In this document: piece by piece, positions 46,015 to 55,443 of the stretch | How positions within the stretch are numbered: position 1 is the stretch's first letter | Layout of the letters: each line of letters opens with the position of its first letter | Source: Pandoraea commovens | GTDB taxonomy: Bacteria > Pseudomonadota > Gammaproteobacteria > Burkholderiales > Burkholderiaceae | Direction of reading: 5' to 3' | DNA length: 64,000 bases | Assembly (NCBI RefSeq): GCF_902459615.1 | Contig: NZ_CABPSA010000011.1 | Coordinates: forward strand, 1-64,000 | Notes under the pieces: generated by a model | Database searches by the model: none | Told to the model about the DNA's origin: nothing | Seen by the model: the letters and a program-made list of their open reading frames with translations, nothing else | Translations under genes and position numbers: made by a program

Positions 46015-48612
46015 ATGACTCAGAACTGGTCGGTCGGTATTGAAGGCATGACCTGCGCATCCTGCGTGACGCGGGTGGAGAAGGCCTTGCGGCGCACGCC
46101 CGGTGTGGCGAGCGCCAGTGTGAACCTTGCGACCGAAACGGCGGCGGTGGAGGCTGCGCCTGACGTCGCGCCGGCCGCGCTGCTGGGCGCGGTTGAGGCC
46201 GCCGTCAGCGACGCCGGGTATCAGGTTGCGGAGCAATCGTTCGAACTGGCCATTGGCGGCATGACATGCGCCTCGTGCGCCGGGCGCGTGGAAAAGGCGT
46301 TGCGCAATGTGCCGGGTGTGGTCGAAGCCAATGTGAATCTGGCGACCGAGCGCGCGGCGGTGCGTGGCGTGCGCGGGGTGGTCGATGTTGCGGTACTGAG
46401 TGCTGCCGTCGAGAAGGCGGGGTATGAGGCGTCGGTCGTCACGGACCCCGCGCAGGCGGCATCGGCGCAGAGCGGTCCGGCATGGTGGCCGGTGGCGGTC
46501 GCTGCCGTGCTGTCGCTGCCGTTGTTGCTCCCCATGCTTGTCGAGCCGTTCGGTGTGCATCTGATGCCGCCGCCGTGGGTGCAGTGGCTGCTCGCCACCC
46601 CTGTGCAGTTCTGGCTGGGCGCGCGTTTCTACCGGGCGGGTTATAAGGCGGTGCGTGCCGGAAGCGGCAACATGGATTTGCTGGTGGCATTGGGCACGTC
46701 GGCGGCCTACGGTCTGAGCTTGTATGAGTGGTGGCGCGCACCGGCGGGCAGCATGCCGCATCTGTATTTCGAAGCGGCGGCGGTGGTGATCACGCTGGTG
46801 CTGCTGGGCAAGTGGCTCGAAGCGCGGGCAAAGCGGCGGACCGTGGAAGCGATTCGGGCGCTGGCGGCGCTGCGTCCGGAGACGGCGCGTGTCGTGCGTG
46901 ACCCGCACGGCGCGGCGAGTGAAGTCTCGGTGCCGCTGGCGCAGGTGAAGGTGGGCGACTGGGTTGTGGTGCGCGCCGGTGAGCGTGTGCCGGTCGACGG
47001 GGTGATCCGCGATGGCGCGAGCCAGCTCGACGAATCGTTGCTGACCGGTGAGCCGTTGCCGATCGACAAGGCCGATGGCGACAAGGTTGTGGGCGGTTCG
47101 ATCAACGGTGCAGGCACATTGCGTGTGGAAACTACGGCGGTGGGGGCCGATACGGCATTGGCCCGCATCATTCGCATGGTCGAGGACGCGCAAGCGGGCA
47201 AAGCGCCGATTCAGCGCGCTGTGGATCGGGTGGCGGCGGTTTTCGTTCCGGTGGTTGTGTTGATCGCCATTGTGACGGTCGTCGCCGGTTGGGCACTGGG
47301 GCTTGGACTTGAGGCCTCGCTGCTCAACGCTGTCGCGGTACTCGTCATCGCCTGCCCGTGCGCATTGGGACTGGCGACGCCAGCGGCAATTATGGTCGGC
47401 ACCGGGGCGGCCGCGCGACAAGGCATCCTGATCAAGGACGCCGAGGCGCTGGAGCTGGCGCACCGGATCAGCGTCGTGGCGTTCGACAAGACGGGGACGT
47501 TGACGGAAGGCAAGCCGCGTCTCGTCGCGCACTTGCCTGCGGAAGGGACGAGCGCCGACACGCTGCTGCGCTGGTCTGCCGCGGTGCAGTCGGGAAGCTC
47601 TCACCCCCTGGCCAAGGCTGTGACGACGGCCGCTGAGGAGGCCGGGCTGGCTTTGGCGGTGCCGGTCGCGTCCGATATTGCTGCATTGCCGGGACGCGGT
47701 ATGCGGGCCGACATTCGGGAAGTGCAGGGTGCGGGTGCTGTGAGCGGCTCCTTTAGCGGCTCATTGAGTGACCCGTTAAGTGGCCGTCACACCCTCCAGT
47801 TGGGCAATGCGCGATTGCTCGATGAACTCGGTATTTCGCAGGGGGCGCTGGCGTCGGAAGCCGTGCGGCTGGCAGGCGAGGGACGGACTGTCTCGTGGCT
47901 GGTCGAGACGGGCAGTGCCGACGTGGGCGACGTCGCGGGGGATGTTGCGAATGAGCGTGCTCGCGGCGGTCGTCTGCTCGGGCTACTCGCGTTCGGCGAT
48001 ACGCTCAAGGCGACCGCTCGTCCGGCTATCGACCGCCTGCACGCGCTGGGTGTGCGGTGTGTGATGGTGACGGGCGATAACGCAGGGAGCGCGAAGGCGG
48101 TTGCCACGGCGCTGGGGCTCGACGAGGTGCATGCCGATGTTCTGCCGGAGCACAAGGCGGAGGTCATCGCGCAACTCAAACGTGACGGCGCGGTCGTAGC
48201 CATGGTCGGCGACGGGATCAACGACGCACCGGCACTGGCTGCCGCCGATGTCGGCATTGCCATGGGCTCGGGCACGGATGTCGCGATGCAGACTGCGGGG
48301 ATTACGCTGATGCGCGGCGACCCGCTGCGCGTCGCCGACGCCATCGATGTGTCCCGCCGCACGTGGTCGAAAATCCGTCAGAACCTGTTCTGGGCGTTTG
48401 CGTACAACGTTGTGGGGATTCCGCTCGCGGCGTTTGGCATGCTCAGTCCGGTGATTGCCGGGGCGGCCATGGCGCTCAGTAGCGTCAGCGTCGTCAGTAA
48501 TGCACTGATGTTGCGCCGCTGGCGTCCTGCCGATCAGGAGACGACCTCCGTGTCGGCAGGCAGCGCCGGAAAGTCGGATGCCGTTGGAGAGGCCCGCCGG
48601 GCGGGAGTTTGA
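46015..48612 (+). CDS. copA: Cu+-exporting P-type ATPase
   Basis: An 865-residue P1B-1 ATPase with two N-terminal metal-binding domains (GMTCASC at 11-17 and 82-88), the membrane ion site CPC in [11 protein letters not shown], phosphorylation motif DKTGTLTEG, the SSHPLAKA histidine, and hinge [11 protein letters not shown]. It pumps cytosolic Cu+ to the periplasm. A Gly/Ser/Val-rich insertion lies in the nucleotide-binding domain ([17 protein letters not shown]). AGGAGG with a GGAGG repeat sits 9-15 nt before the ATG. Confidence 0.95.
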   Translation: MTQNWSVGIEGMTCASCVTRVEKALRRTPGVASASVNLATETAAVEAAPDVAPAALLGAVEAAVSDAGYQVAEQSFELAIGGMTCASCAGRVEKALRNVPGVVEANVNLATERAAVRGVRGVVDVAVLSAAVEKAGYEASVVTDPAQAASAQSGPAWWPVAVAAVLSLPLLLPMLVEPFGVHLMPPPWVQWLLATPVQFWLGARFYRAGYKAVRAGSGNMDLLVALGTSAAYGLSLYEWWRAPAGSMPHLYFEAAAVVITLVLLGKWLEARAKRRTVEAIRALAALRPETARVVRDPHGAASEVSVPLAQVKVGDWVVVRAGERVPVDGVIRDGASQLDESLLTGEPLPIDKADGDKVVGGSINGAGTLRVETTAVGADTALARIIRMVEDAQAGKAPIQRAVDRVAAVFVPVVVLIAIVTVVAGWALGLGLEASLLNAVAVLVIACPCALGLATPAAIMVGTGAAARQGILIKDAEALELAHRISVVAFDKTGTLTEGKPRLVAHLPAEGTSADTLLRWSAAVQSGSSHPLAKAVTTAAEEAGLALAVPVASDIAALPGRGMRADIREVQGAGAVSGSFSGSLSDPLSGRHTLQLGNARLLDELGISQGALASEAVRLAGEGRTVSWLVETGSADVGDVAGDVANERARGGRLLGLLAFGDTLKATARPAIDRLHALGVRCVMVTGDNAGSAKAVATALGLDEVHADVLPEHKAEVIAQLKRDGAVVAMVGDGINDAPALAAADVGIAMGSGTDVAMQTAGITLMRGDPLRVADAIDVSRRTWSKIRQNLFWAFAYNVVGIPLAAFGMLSPVIAGAAMALSSVSVVSNALMLRRWRPADQETTSVSAGSAGKSDAVGEARRAGV

Positions 48613-48774
48613 GAGGGTTCCCACGGGCATAAGGTGAACGGCGCATAATGAAATGATCAGGGGCGACGTCCTGGAAGCCACCTTCCGATGCGTCGCCCGG
48701 ATTTCCACCTGACTTGAAATTCGCCGAAAGCGACATCATCTAGGTGATATCGTCTGTCTTCCGGCACGGAGTCA

Positions 48775-49593
48775 ATGCTGCCGCCTATGAATAGTCTGCA
48801 TATTGCGAGTTACAACATCCACAAGGGCTTTTCCGCGTTCAACCGCTTGCGCGTCCACGAACTGCGCGCGGGGTTGGAGGGGCTCGCACCGGATCTCGTC
48901 TTCCTGCAGGAAGTGCAGGGCATGCACCAACGCCACGCAGTGCGTCACACTAACTGGCCGGTACAACCGCAACACGAGTTTCTGGCGGGCGCGATGTGGC
49001 GCGATCATGCTTATGGACGCAATGTGGTCTATGAGCACGGGCACCACGGCAATGCGATTTTGAGTCGTTATCCGATCGTCAGATCGGACAATCACGACAT
49101 CACGACCTATAGTTTCGAGAAGCGGGGCATGCTTCATTGCGAAATCGCCGTGCCGGGGCTGCCCCAGCCGCTGCACTGTCTCTGCGTGCATTTGTCGCTC
49201 GCAGGGCAGGGACGTCGGCGTCAGTTCGAAATGTTGACGGAGCGGGTGGCCGATGCCATTCCTGCAGATGCGCCGCTGATCATCGCGGGCGATTTCAACG
49301 ACTGGAGCAATCAGGCGGACCGTTTGCTAGCCGACAAGCTGGCATTGACGGAGGTGTTTCAGAACAGTGTCGGGCGTCCGGCACGCAGTTTTCCGAGTGG
49401 ATTGCCGCTGTTGCGACTTGACCGCATCTACGCGCGCGGCTTTCATATCGAAGGGGCGCAAGTCTTGCACGGGCGCCCCTGGTCACGGATTTCCGATCAT
49501 GCGCCGATCAGTGCCCGACTCGTGCCGTCGGATACCGGGAAGGACATGAACGGTTCCTCTCTCCCGTCGTTCAACCCTCGTTCCCCCCAGTGA
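48775..49593 (+). CDS. endonuclease/exonuclease/phosphatase family protein
   Basis: A 272-residue EEP-fold hydrolase: ASYNIHKGF at the start, DLVFLQEVQ (metal-binding Glu), HLSL, GDFNDW and a C-terminal SDHAPI (catalytic Asp-His). Such enzymes cut phosphodiesters in DNA, lipids or small molecules; no signal peptide is seen, so it is cytosolic. Starts at 48775 (GGAG only 3 nt upstream) or 48787 are both possible. Between copA and cueR its role in copper response, if any, is unknown. Confidence 0.82.
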   Translation: MLPPMNSLHIASYNIHKGFSAFNRLRVHELRAGLEGLAPDLVFLQEVQGMHQRHAVRHTNWPVQPQHEFLAGAMWRDHAYGRNVVYEHGHHGNAILSRYPIVRSDNHDITTYSFEKRGMLHCEIAVPGLPQPLHCLCVHLSLAGQGRRRQFEMLTERVADAIPADAPLIIAGDFNDWSNQADRLLADKLALTEVFQNSVGRPARSFPSGLPLLRLDRIYARGFHIEGAQVLHGRPWSRISDHAPISARLVPSDTGKDMNGSSLPSFNPRSPQ

Positions 49594-49600
49594 GGTAGCT

Positions 49601-50155
49601 ATGAACATCGGACAAGCGGCGCAGGCCAGCGGCGTGACGGCCAAGATGATCCGGTACTACGAGAGTATCGGCCTGATGCCTCCGAGCCCTCGCTCCGAGG
49701 CAGGTTACCGACGATATGGCGAGCAGGACCTGCATCTGCTTCGGTTCATTCGTCAGGCGCGTCGGCTCGGTTTCGGCATCGACCAGATTCGCCAGTTGCT
49801 GGCGCTCTGGCAGGACAGGGGGCGCTCCAGCGCACAGGTGAAGGCGCTCGCGCAGTCCCATGTAGACGAACTTAACCAGCGCATCGGCGAACTGGTCGCC
49901 ATGCGCGACACGCTCTCGCATCTTGCGATGCATTGCCACGGCGACGACCGCCCTGACTGCCCGATTCTGGAAGGGCTGGCATCGGCGGATCTGTCCGGCA
50001 ATTTGGGCGCAAAGAGCGATTGCGCGACGAATGCAGCGGCCGCGTGCGGCACCGCGACACAACCGGGCACCGTGCCGACGACTTCGACCACCGGGGCACC
50101 CACCGGCGGGGCGGTCGCTGACGGCGATGCCCAGGTCGCACGCCACGTGCCGTAA
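49601..50155 (+). CDS. cueR: MerR-family copper-responsive regulator CueR
   Basis: A 184-residue regulator with a MerR HTH (MNIGQAAQASGVTAKMIRYYESIGL...GYRRY), a dimerisation helix, and a Cu+-binding loop CHGDDRPDC with cysteines at 112 and 120, the same positions as E. coli CueR. It should bind both 19-bp-spacer promoters at 45781 and 45948. The protein is about 50 residues longer than E. coli CueR: the tail carries two further cysteines (141, 149) and then a Thr/Gly/Ala-rich stretch. Confidence 0.92.
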   Translation: MNIGQAAQASGVTAKMIRYYESIGLMPPSPRSEAGYRRYGEQDLHLLRFIRQARRLGFGIDQIRQLLALWQDRGRSSAQVKALAQSHVDELNQRIGELVAMRDTLSHLAMHCHGDDRPDCPILEGLASADLSGNLGAKSDCATNAAAACGTATQPGTVPTTSTTGAPTGGAVADGDAQVARHVP

Positions 50156-50176
50156 GGGTGCCGAGGTCGTGACAGT

Positions 50177-50252
50177 CATGTGACGGTACGGATCCGTCAC
50201 ATGGGAAGCCTCATTTTTCAGGATGACGCGCCGCAACAGCGGCGCTTTTTTT
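50177..50252 (+). terminator. two hairpins after cueR
   Basis: CATGTGACGG and CCGTCACATG form a first hairpin (50177-50203); GCGCCGC-AACA-GCGGCGC followed by TTTTTTT (50228-50252) is a strong intrinsic terminator. Confidence 0.85.
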
Positions 50253-50404
50253 GTCTCGCGAATTTTGATTGCGCAGTGCGACGGCATGCCGCAGCGGGTC
50301 GTTTTGGTGCTGTTGTTTTTATATAAACATTTGATTTTTATGTGAATTTTATGGAATTGACTCCATTCGAAGTGATGCTCTAGCAGAATTTGTTGGTTTT
50401 TCAC

Positions 50405-50443
50405 ATATAGGGGCTAACCCTTAACGGGAAAACCCTATATAAT
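50405..50443 (+). promoter_or_regulatory. promoter and dyad of the DUF3563 gene
   Basis: TATAAT (50438-50443) is an exact -10 element. ATATAGGG (50405-50412) and CCCTATAT (50433-50440) are perfect inverted arms 20 bp apart, the right arm overlapping the -10. This arrangement suits repression by a dimeric regulator; the regulator is unknown. Confidence 0.6.
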
Positions 50444-50490
50444 GCGAAGCACTGCTGCGATGCAGCACACTAATGAATTGGAGAAACGTC

Positions 50491-50631
50491 ATGTTTGCCG
50501 CCCTGTTTGAAGTCGTGAACACTTGGTTTGAAACTGCTGAGCGCCGTCGTCGTGAAGCATTCCTGGCTGAGTCGAAGGACATCATTGAGTTGGAACACCG
50601 TATCCGCGCGCTCGAAACCGCCGGTTACTAA
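50491..50631 (+). CDS. DUF3563 family mini-protein
   Basis: A 46-residue acidic/basic helical peptide (MFAALFEVVNTWFETAERRRREAFLAESKDIIELEHRIRALETAGY) preceded by GGAG 7-8 nt before ATG, a perfect -10 box, and followed by a terminator. Small DUF3563 proteins of this length are common in Burkholderiales, function unknown. The C-terminal part predicts as one amphipathic helix. Confidence 0.82.
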   Translation: MFAALFEVVNTWFETAERRRREAFLAESKDIIELEHRIRALETAGY

Positions 50632-50787
50632 GCAAGTCAGAAGTCCTTCCGGACGAGCGGTCGCTGCTGGCGCAACCAGGCAAGTCGATCGTCTTATCGG
50701 GCGATTCCCGTCATCGTTGTGATGACGTGCGACGGCGCCCAACCGTGAGTCCGGATGCCACTCCCGCTGTTCCGGGATTGGCCACAC

Positions 50788-50810
50788 AAGCCCGCCACTT
50801 TGGCGGGCTT
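50788..50810 (+). terminator. terminator of the DUF3563 gene
   Basis: AAGCCCGCC and GGCGGGCTT arms with a short loop, followed by TGTCGTTT. Confidence 0.7.
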
Positions 50811-51044
50811 TGTCGTTTACGGCGGCCCCATCGCGTCGTCGCACGCTCTTTGCTGTCGGCCGTCCGCCTCCCTTCATTTCCGTCCCCTCCCGAAACTGAT
50901 AGGTTTTCCTCAACGGCTCAGTGAGTCGAACGGCACTACTGTGCTCAAGTGCTACCTGACGTGCATGAGCGCTTGATTCGCAACCGATTTGCCCTCAGAG
51001 CCGTAGCTCGATTCAAGGCCGCCTGACGTGTCGTTTTTGGTAAT

Positions 51045-51063
51045 GGTATTGATAATCATTACT
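51045..51063. promoter_or_regulatory. Fur box
   Basis: GGTATTGATAATCATTACT matches the 19-bp Fur consensus at about 15 positions, centred on GATAATCATT. It lies about 180 bp before a TonB siderophore receptor, so iron repression is expected. Confidence 0.8.
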
Positions 51064-51243
51064 ATTATTATTAAACTTTCACCGAATTGAGATGTCGCGT
51101 CGTGCCCGGCGAGGCTCTCGAGGGTGCCGTTGTCGTACGCAGTTTTCCTCTCTTGTGGAAAGGGATTCGCCGCCGACCGGCAAGTCTCTTCCCAGTCCAG
51201 GTATCGGTCCGTTGCCGGGGCGCACTCCAACAAGTTGTTCCTC

Positions 51244-53511
51244 ATGTCGCTCGCTTCCCGTTCTTCCCGTTTTGCTCGAGTCTCTCGCGCTGGCATCGTC
51301 ACGCCCAGTGCAGGTCAATGGCGCTCGCTGCGCCCGATTGTCGTCGCGTCGGCGCTGACCTTCGGCTCGGTCGTTTTCGGTGGCAACGCCGTGGCGCAGC
51401 CTGCGCAGGCGGGTGATGCTGCAGGGGCAGCACAGGCAGGCGCACAAAATCCTGTCGCATTGCCAACGGTGACCGTGTCGGGAGATCGGGAGACGTCGCC
51501 CAACGACACGCAGCCAGCGTATGTGGGCGGACAGGTGGCACGCGGCATGAGCTTCGGGGTGCTCGGTAATCAGAGCACGCTCGACGTGCCGTTCAGCATG
51601 AGTGCGTACACGTCGAAGATGATCGAAGATCAGCAAGCGCGCACGCTTTCCGACGTGCTCGATAACGACCCGTCGGTGCGTATGTCGCGCGGCTTCGGCA
51701 ACTTCGCACAGACGTTCGTGATTCGCGGCTTCACGCTGGCGGGCGACGACATTTCGCTCAATGGGCTCTATGGCATCACGCCGCGTCAACTGGTTTCGAC
51801 CGAAGCGCTCGAACGTGTCGAGCTGTTCAAGGGGGCGAACGCGTTTCTGAATGGCGCGTCGCCGGGCGGTTCGTCCATCGGTGGCGGTGTGAATCTGCAA
51901 CTCAAGCGGGCAGACGACACGCCTCTGAACCGTGTGACCATCGATGGCAGCGGTTCAGGCGAATTCGGGACGCACATCGACGTCGGCCGCCGCTTCGGCA
52001 GCGAAGGCCAGTTCGGTATTCGTGTGAATCAGGCGATTCGTGACGGTGAGACCGCCGTCGACCGGGAGCATTCGAACTCGCGGACGACATCGGTTGCGCT
52101 TGACTGGCGCGGCGACAAGTTGCGTCTGTCGGCGGACTTCCTCTATCAGAAGCAGCACATCGGCTCGGGTCGGGCGCTGTACAACTTCTCGGGCAACGTG
52201 CTGCCGCAACCGCCGGCGGCGACGTCGAACTACGCGCAGTCGTGGAGCTACACCACGCTGGAAGACAGCGTCGGTATTCTGCGTGCCGAGTACGATTTCC
52301 TGCCGCACTGGACGGCCTACGTCACTGGCGGTATCCGTCACACGAACGAGAACGGGGAGTATTCGAATCCTACGTGGAAGGGGGCGTCGAGTCCTGTGAC
52401 GGCGACGCGTCTGAATGCACCGCACCAGGAAGATGCGCTCTCCGGTGAAGTGGGCGTGCGCGGTCGCTTTACGACGGGGCCGGTGTCGCATTTCTTCACG
52501 GCAGGGGCGTCGGGAACGCGTCTGGACTCGCAGTCTGCGTTCACGTTCGCCTCCGCTTTCAATACGAGCTTCGTCAATCCGCCGCAAGTGGCCTATCCGG
52601 CGACGTCGTCGCAAGGTGGCAACCTGAACGACCCGCAGACGACGGCGCTCACGTTGTTGCGTAGTGTCTCCGCGTCGGACACGCTGGGTTTCTTCAACGA
52701 CCGCGTTTTGGCCACGGTCGGCGTGCGTCATCAGTCGATCGGTGTGAACAACTACGGTTACACCGGTGTGCAATCGCTGGCTTACAACGACGCCATCACC
52801 ACGCCGCTGTTCGGCATCGTCGTCAAGCCGTGGCAGAACGTGTCGTTGTTCGCGAACCGTAGCGAAGGTCTTGCCGCAGGGACGACGGCACCGCAGGGGA
52901 CCGTGAACTACGGTCAGTCGTTACCGCCGTATCGTTCGAAGCAGATTGAATTCGGCGCGAAGTACGATACGGCGCGTTTCGGTGCGTCGATTGCGTTCTA
53001 CCAGATCGAAAAGCCGTCGGCTTATACGAATGCATCGAACGTCTATGTGGCAGACGGGCTTGAGCGCCACCGCGGCGTCGAAGCTTCGGTGTATGGCAGC
53101 CCGGTCAGGAATGTGCGCGTGATCGCCGGGGTGTCGTACATCAACGGCACGCTGCTCAATCAATCGAGCGCGGCGACGAACGGCAATCGTCCGGTCGGCG
53201 TGCCGACGTTCCAGTACAACCTCGGTGCGGAATACGACATTCCCTGGGTGCAGGGCCTGACGTTGAACGCGCGCTGGATTCACACGGGCCGTGAGTACGC
53301 GAATATTGCGAACACGGCGTCGATTCCGGCATGGGATCGATTCGACGTGGGCGCGCGTTATGCCACGCAGATTTACGGCAAGTCGACGACGTTCCGTCTG
53401 AGCGTGCTCAACGTGACGAACAAGGCGTACTGGTCGAGCGTGTCGTCGAGCAACTACCTGACGCTGGGGGCGCCGCGTACGTTCCTGCTGTCCATGACGA
53501 CGGACTTCTAA
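51244..53511 (+). CDS. TonB-dependent siderophore receptor
   Basis: A 755-residue outer-membrane receptor. An extended signal region (about 1-50, ending GGNAVAQPA) precedes a TonB-box-like VALPTVTVSGD, a plug domain (IEDQQARTLSDVLDNDPSVRMSRGFGNFAQTFVIRGF, ERVELFKGANAFLNGASPGGSSIGG), and a beta-barrel ending in the aromatic FLLSMTTDF. Ferric hydroxamate or catecholate ligands are typical; the specific siderophore is not decided. The start at 51244 gives a plausible signal peptide, although an ATG at 51124 is also in frame. Confidence 0.9.
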   Translation: MSLASRSSRFARVSRAGIVTPSAGQWRSLRPIVVASALTFGSVVFGGNAVAQPAQAGDAAGAAQAGAQNPVALPTVTVSGDRETSPNDTQPAYVGGQVARGMSFGVLGNQSTLDVPFSMSAYTSKMIEDQQARTLSDVLDNDPSVRMSRGFGNFAQTFVIRGFTLAGDDISLNGLYGITPRQLVSTEALERVELFKGANAFLNGASPGGSSIGGGVNLQLKRADDTPLNRVTIDGSGSGEFGTHIDVGRRFGSEGQFGIRVNQAIRDGETAVDREHSNSRTTSVALDWRGDKLRLSADFLYQKQHIGSGRALYNFSGNVLPQPPAATSNYAQSWSYTTLEDSVGILRAEYDFLPHWTAYVTGGIRHTNENGEYSNPTWKGASSPVTATRLNAPHQEDALSGEVGVRGRFTTGPVSHFFTAGASGTRLDSQSAFTFASAFNTSFVNPPQVAYPATSSQGGNLNDPQTTALTLLRSVSASDTLGFFNDRVLATVGVRHQSIGVNNYGYTGVQSLAYNDAITTPLFGIVVKPWQNVSLFANRSEGLAAGTTAPQGTVNYGQSLPPYRSKQIEFGAKYDTARFGASIAFYQIEKPSAYTNASNVYVADGLERHRGVEASVYGSPVRNVRVIAGVSYINGTLLNQSSAATNGNRPVGVPTFQYNLGAEYDIPWVQGLTLNARWIHTGREYANIANTASIPAWDRFDVGARYATQIYGKSTTFRLSVLNVTNKAYWSSVSSSNYLTLGAPRTFLLSMTTDF

Positions 53512-53572
53512 GTCGTCGCGGTCCTGGCGACCTCACTGCCTCGCTGACGACGGAAAACGCAGCTTGCAGTCG

Positions 53573-53607
53573 CGCCCCGGTGCTGTTCGCAGCCCGGGGC
53601 GTTTTTT
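53573..53607 (+). terminator. terminator of the TonB receptor gene
   Basis: GCCCCGG and CCGGGGC arms with a 13-nt loop, followed by GTTTTTT. Confidence 0.85.
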
Positions 53608-53637
53608 CGTCCGCTTTTTGTCCGCTTGCCGGATGGA

Positions 53638-54123
53638 TCATTTCTCGATGCTGAACTCGGTCGCGATCGCCGCTCCGTTGGCGAGAGAAGTGACGCCGTA
53701 GTATTTGTCGCCCACCTTGAACATGAAGCGGCACCAGTTTTCGGTGAGCGCTCGCCATTCCAGATTCACGCAATAGGAGCCGTTGTCGTTGACCGACCAG
53801 GTGCCGGTGGCATGCGCGACCTGCACACTGCGCCCACCCGATCCGATGTTGCCTTTGTTGTCGCTCGTCGCATTGAGCGATCCGCCGGACTCGTTGACCC
53901 ACTTGCGTGTGCTGCCGTTCTGAATAACGTTAGTGATGTGAGCGCCGGGCATTAGCGAACGTAAGTCGTCGACACTGAGTTGTTGGCCGTTGGCGTCTTT
54001 GATGTCGGAGAGATGCATCGGATCGGCGGCGGCGAGTCCGGGCAACCAGAGAAGCGCTGCGACCGCAGCGAGGGTGGTGATGCGAAGGGGCTGGGGGACA
54101 GAAGAAGCGAAGCGGTGAACCAT
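53638..54123 (-). CDS. DUF995 family exported protein
   Basis: A 161-residue exported protein: signal peptide (MVHRFASSVPQPLRITTLAAVAALLWLPGLAAA), then a DUF995-type body with HATGTWSVNDNGSYCVNLEWRALTENWCRFMFKVGDKYYGV, in which two cysteines and several Trp are conserved-looking. GGGAG lies 6 nt before the ATG at 54123. Function unknown; probably periplasmic. Confidence 0.78.
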   Translation of the reverse strand: MVHRFASSVPQPLRITTLAAVAALLWLPGLAAADPMHLSDIKDANGQQLSVDDLRSLMPGAHITNVIQNGSTRKWVNESGGSLNATSDNKGNIGSGGRSVQVAHATGTWSVNDNGSYCVNLEWRALTENWCRFMFKVGDKYYGVTSLANGAAIATEFSIEK

Positions 54124-54320
54124 GATGACTCCCGGACGAGGCTTGCCGACACATACGCAAGCCGACGAGGCGCACACCTGACGGGCGCATCGTCTGGCAC
54201 TTTTGCCCCCGCGCTGCGGCGGGGTGTCGCTATCGGTCCGGGCGATGAGCGGTCGGGAAGGCCGACCGCGCCATGCGTTACCACTATAGGTGACAGTGCG
54301 AGGTCTGCCCAGTTTCCCGG

Positions 54321-54986
54321 TCAGTCAGTGCCGTACTTCGGCGAACGCGGACCGTAGAGCATGCCGTTAGGACGTCCGGCGGACAGCAGACGCGCATTGG
54401 CCGTGCCTGCGACCGTGTAACCGGCGTTCGACACGCTGTTGACGATCTGCTTGACGGCCGCTGTGACCAGCATGCCGATCAACCCGCCGCCACCGCTGTT
54501 GTTGCCCTCGTTGTTCGACGCACTGGCTGCGCCGCTCCACAGCTTCGCACCGTTGCGCAGATCGATGAGTTCGGCCGAGACCGTCACGACGGTGGCGCTG
54601 TCGAGCACCATGTACTTCGTGCCGTACTGACTGATCTTGATGTAGAGCGCAGCGTCCGCGCCGAAGATTTCACGCAGCTTGGCCGGGCTGACCTGATGGA
54701 TGTCACCGGCGACGGTCAGACCGTTCTGACGGAACGACTCGTCGACCAGCGTCACCGGCATCACGTAGTAGCCGGCTTCGCCCAGAGGCACCGTGACTTG
54801 CGAGAGCACGCTGTAGGTCGCGTCGATATCCGGCGATTCGTTCAGCGGCGGCAGTACGAGAATCGACTTCGGCTTGCTTTCCTTGAACGCGGTGTAGTCA
54901 TACGGCTTGGCTTGATGCACAGCGCAACCGGTCATCACGGCAGCGAGCGCGGCGACCGTCATCCATTTGCAGAGTCGGGCGATCAT
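54321..54986 (-). CDS. DUF799 (GNA1162-like) lipoprotein
   Basis: A 221-residue lipoprotein with lipobox MTGC (about residue 21) and a body KSILVLPPLNESPDIDATYSVLSQVTVPLGEAGYYVMPV...FGADAALYIKISQYG...AELIDLRNGAKLWSG, similar to meningococcal GNA1162 and to LpoB/CsgG-like folds. Its ATG overlaps the DUF4810 stop by 4 bp. The CsgG-DUF4810-DUF799 trio is a recurrent operon in proteobacteria, probably an outer-membrane lipoprotein complex. Confidence 0.85.
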   Translation of the reverse strand: MIARLCKWMTVAALAAVMTGCAVHQAKPYDYTAFKESKPKSILVLPPLNESPDIDATYSVLSQVTVPLGEAGYYVMPVTLVDESFRQNGLTVAGDIHQVSPAKLREIFGADAALYIKISQYGTKYMVLDSATVVTVSAELIDLRNGAKLWSGAASASNNEGNNSGGGGLIGMLVTAAVKQIVNSVSNAGYTVAGTANARLLSAGRPNGMLYGPRSPKYGTD

Positions 54987-55360
54987 TGCTTGGCCTCCGG
55001 GGTCTTGTTCTTAAGCAGGAAGTCGATGTAGCTGGCCGATTCGGGGAACAGTTGCTTTTCGGTCTGGAACTCTTCGACCATCTTGTCGGACTTGCCGACA
55101 GAGGCGTAGAGCAGGCCGAGGTGAGCGTGATACCCGGGGGGCGCAGCGTGATTGGATGCCTTGATCTTCTCCAGATCGCGCTCCAGCGCAATGATCTGGG
55201 CTTCCTTCGATTCGCCCTTGAAGTATTCGTAGACTTGCGGCTGATAGCCTTCCCAGTCATACAGCGGCTTGGGCGGTGTGGCGCAGCCGGAGAGTGCGAG
55301 GATGACGCTGCCCGCGATAGCGGCGACGGCGATCCGGCCGGACGAGAACGTGCGATTCAT
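54983..55360 (-). CDS. DUF4810 lipoprotein
   Basis: A 125-residue lipoprotein with lipobox ALSGC, then PKPLYDWEGYQPQVYEYFKGE and a TPR-like helical part (HLGLLYASVGKSDKMVEEFQTEKQLFPESASYIDFLL). It is the middle gene of the CsgG/DUF4810/DUF799 operon. The start at 55360 is preferred over 55384 because it gives the shorter, conventional signal peptide. Confidence 0.83.
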   Translation of the reverse strand: MNRTFSSGRIAVAAIAGSVILALSGCATPPKPLYDWEGYQPQVYEYFKGESKEAQIIALERDLEKIKASNHAAPPGYHAHLGLLYASVGKSDKMVEEFQTEKQLFPESASYIDFLLKNKTPEAKQ

Positions 55361-55443
55361 GACGATTGATGTCCTGACGTGCAAAGCCGAGCGCGTGACG
55401 AATCACACGCTACGGCTTGCTGCAAAAAAGGGTGTCGGTGCGC

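Larger units (their letters stand above)
50632..51243. other. 612-bp region with terminator and Fur box, no supported gene
   Basis: After the DUF3563 terminator (50788-50810) the region holds no ORF with a ribosome site. It contains the Fur box at 51045-51063 inside a distinctly AT-rich stretch (51035-51080), then a leader of about 180 nt before the receptor start. Confidence 0.6.

Noticed and set aside
46009-47604. 531-codon minus-strand frame antisense to copA
   Set aside because: Arg/His-rich shadow; copA motifs are complete on the other strand.
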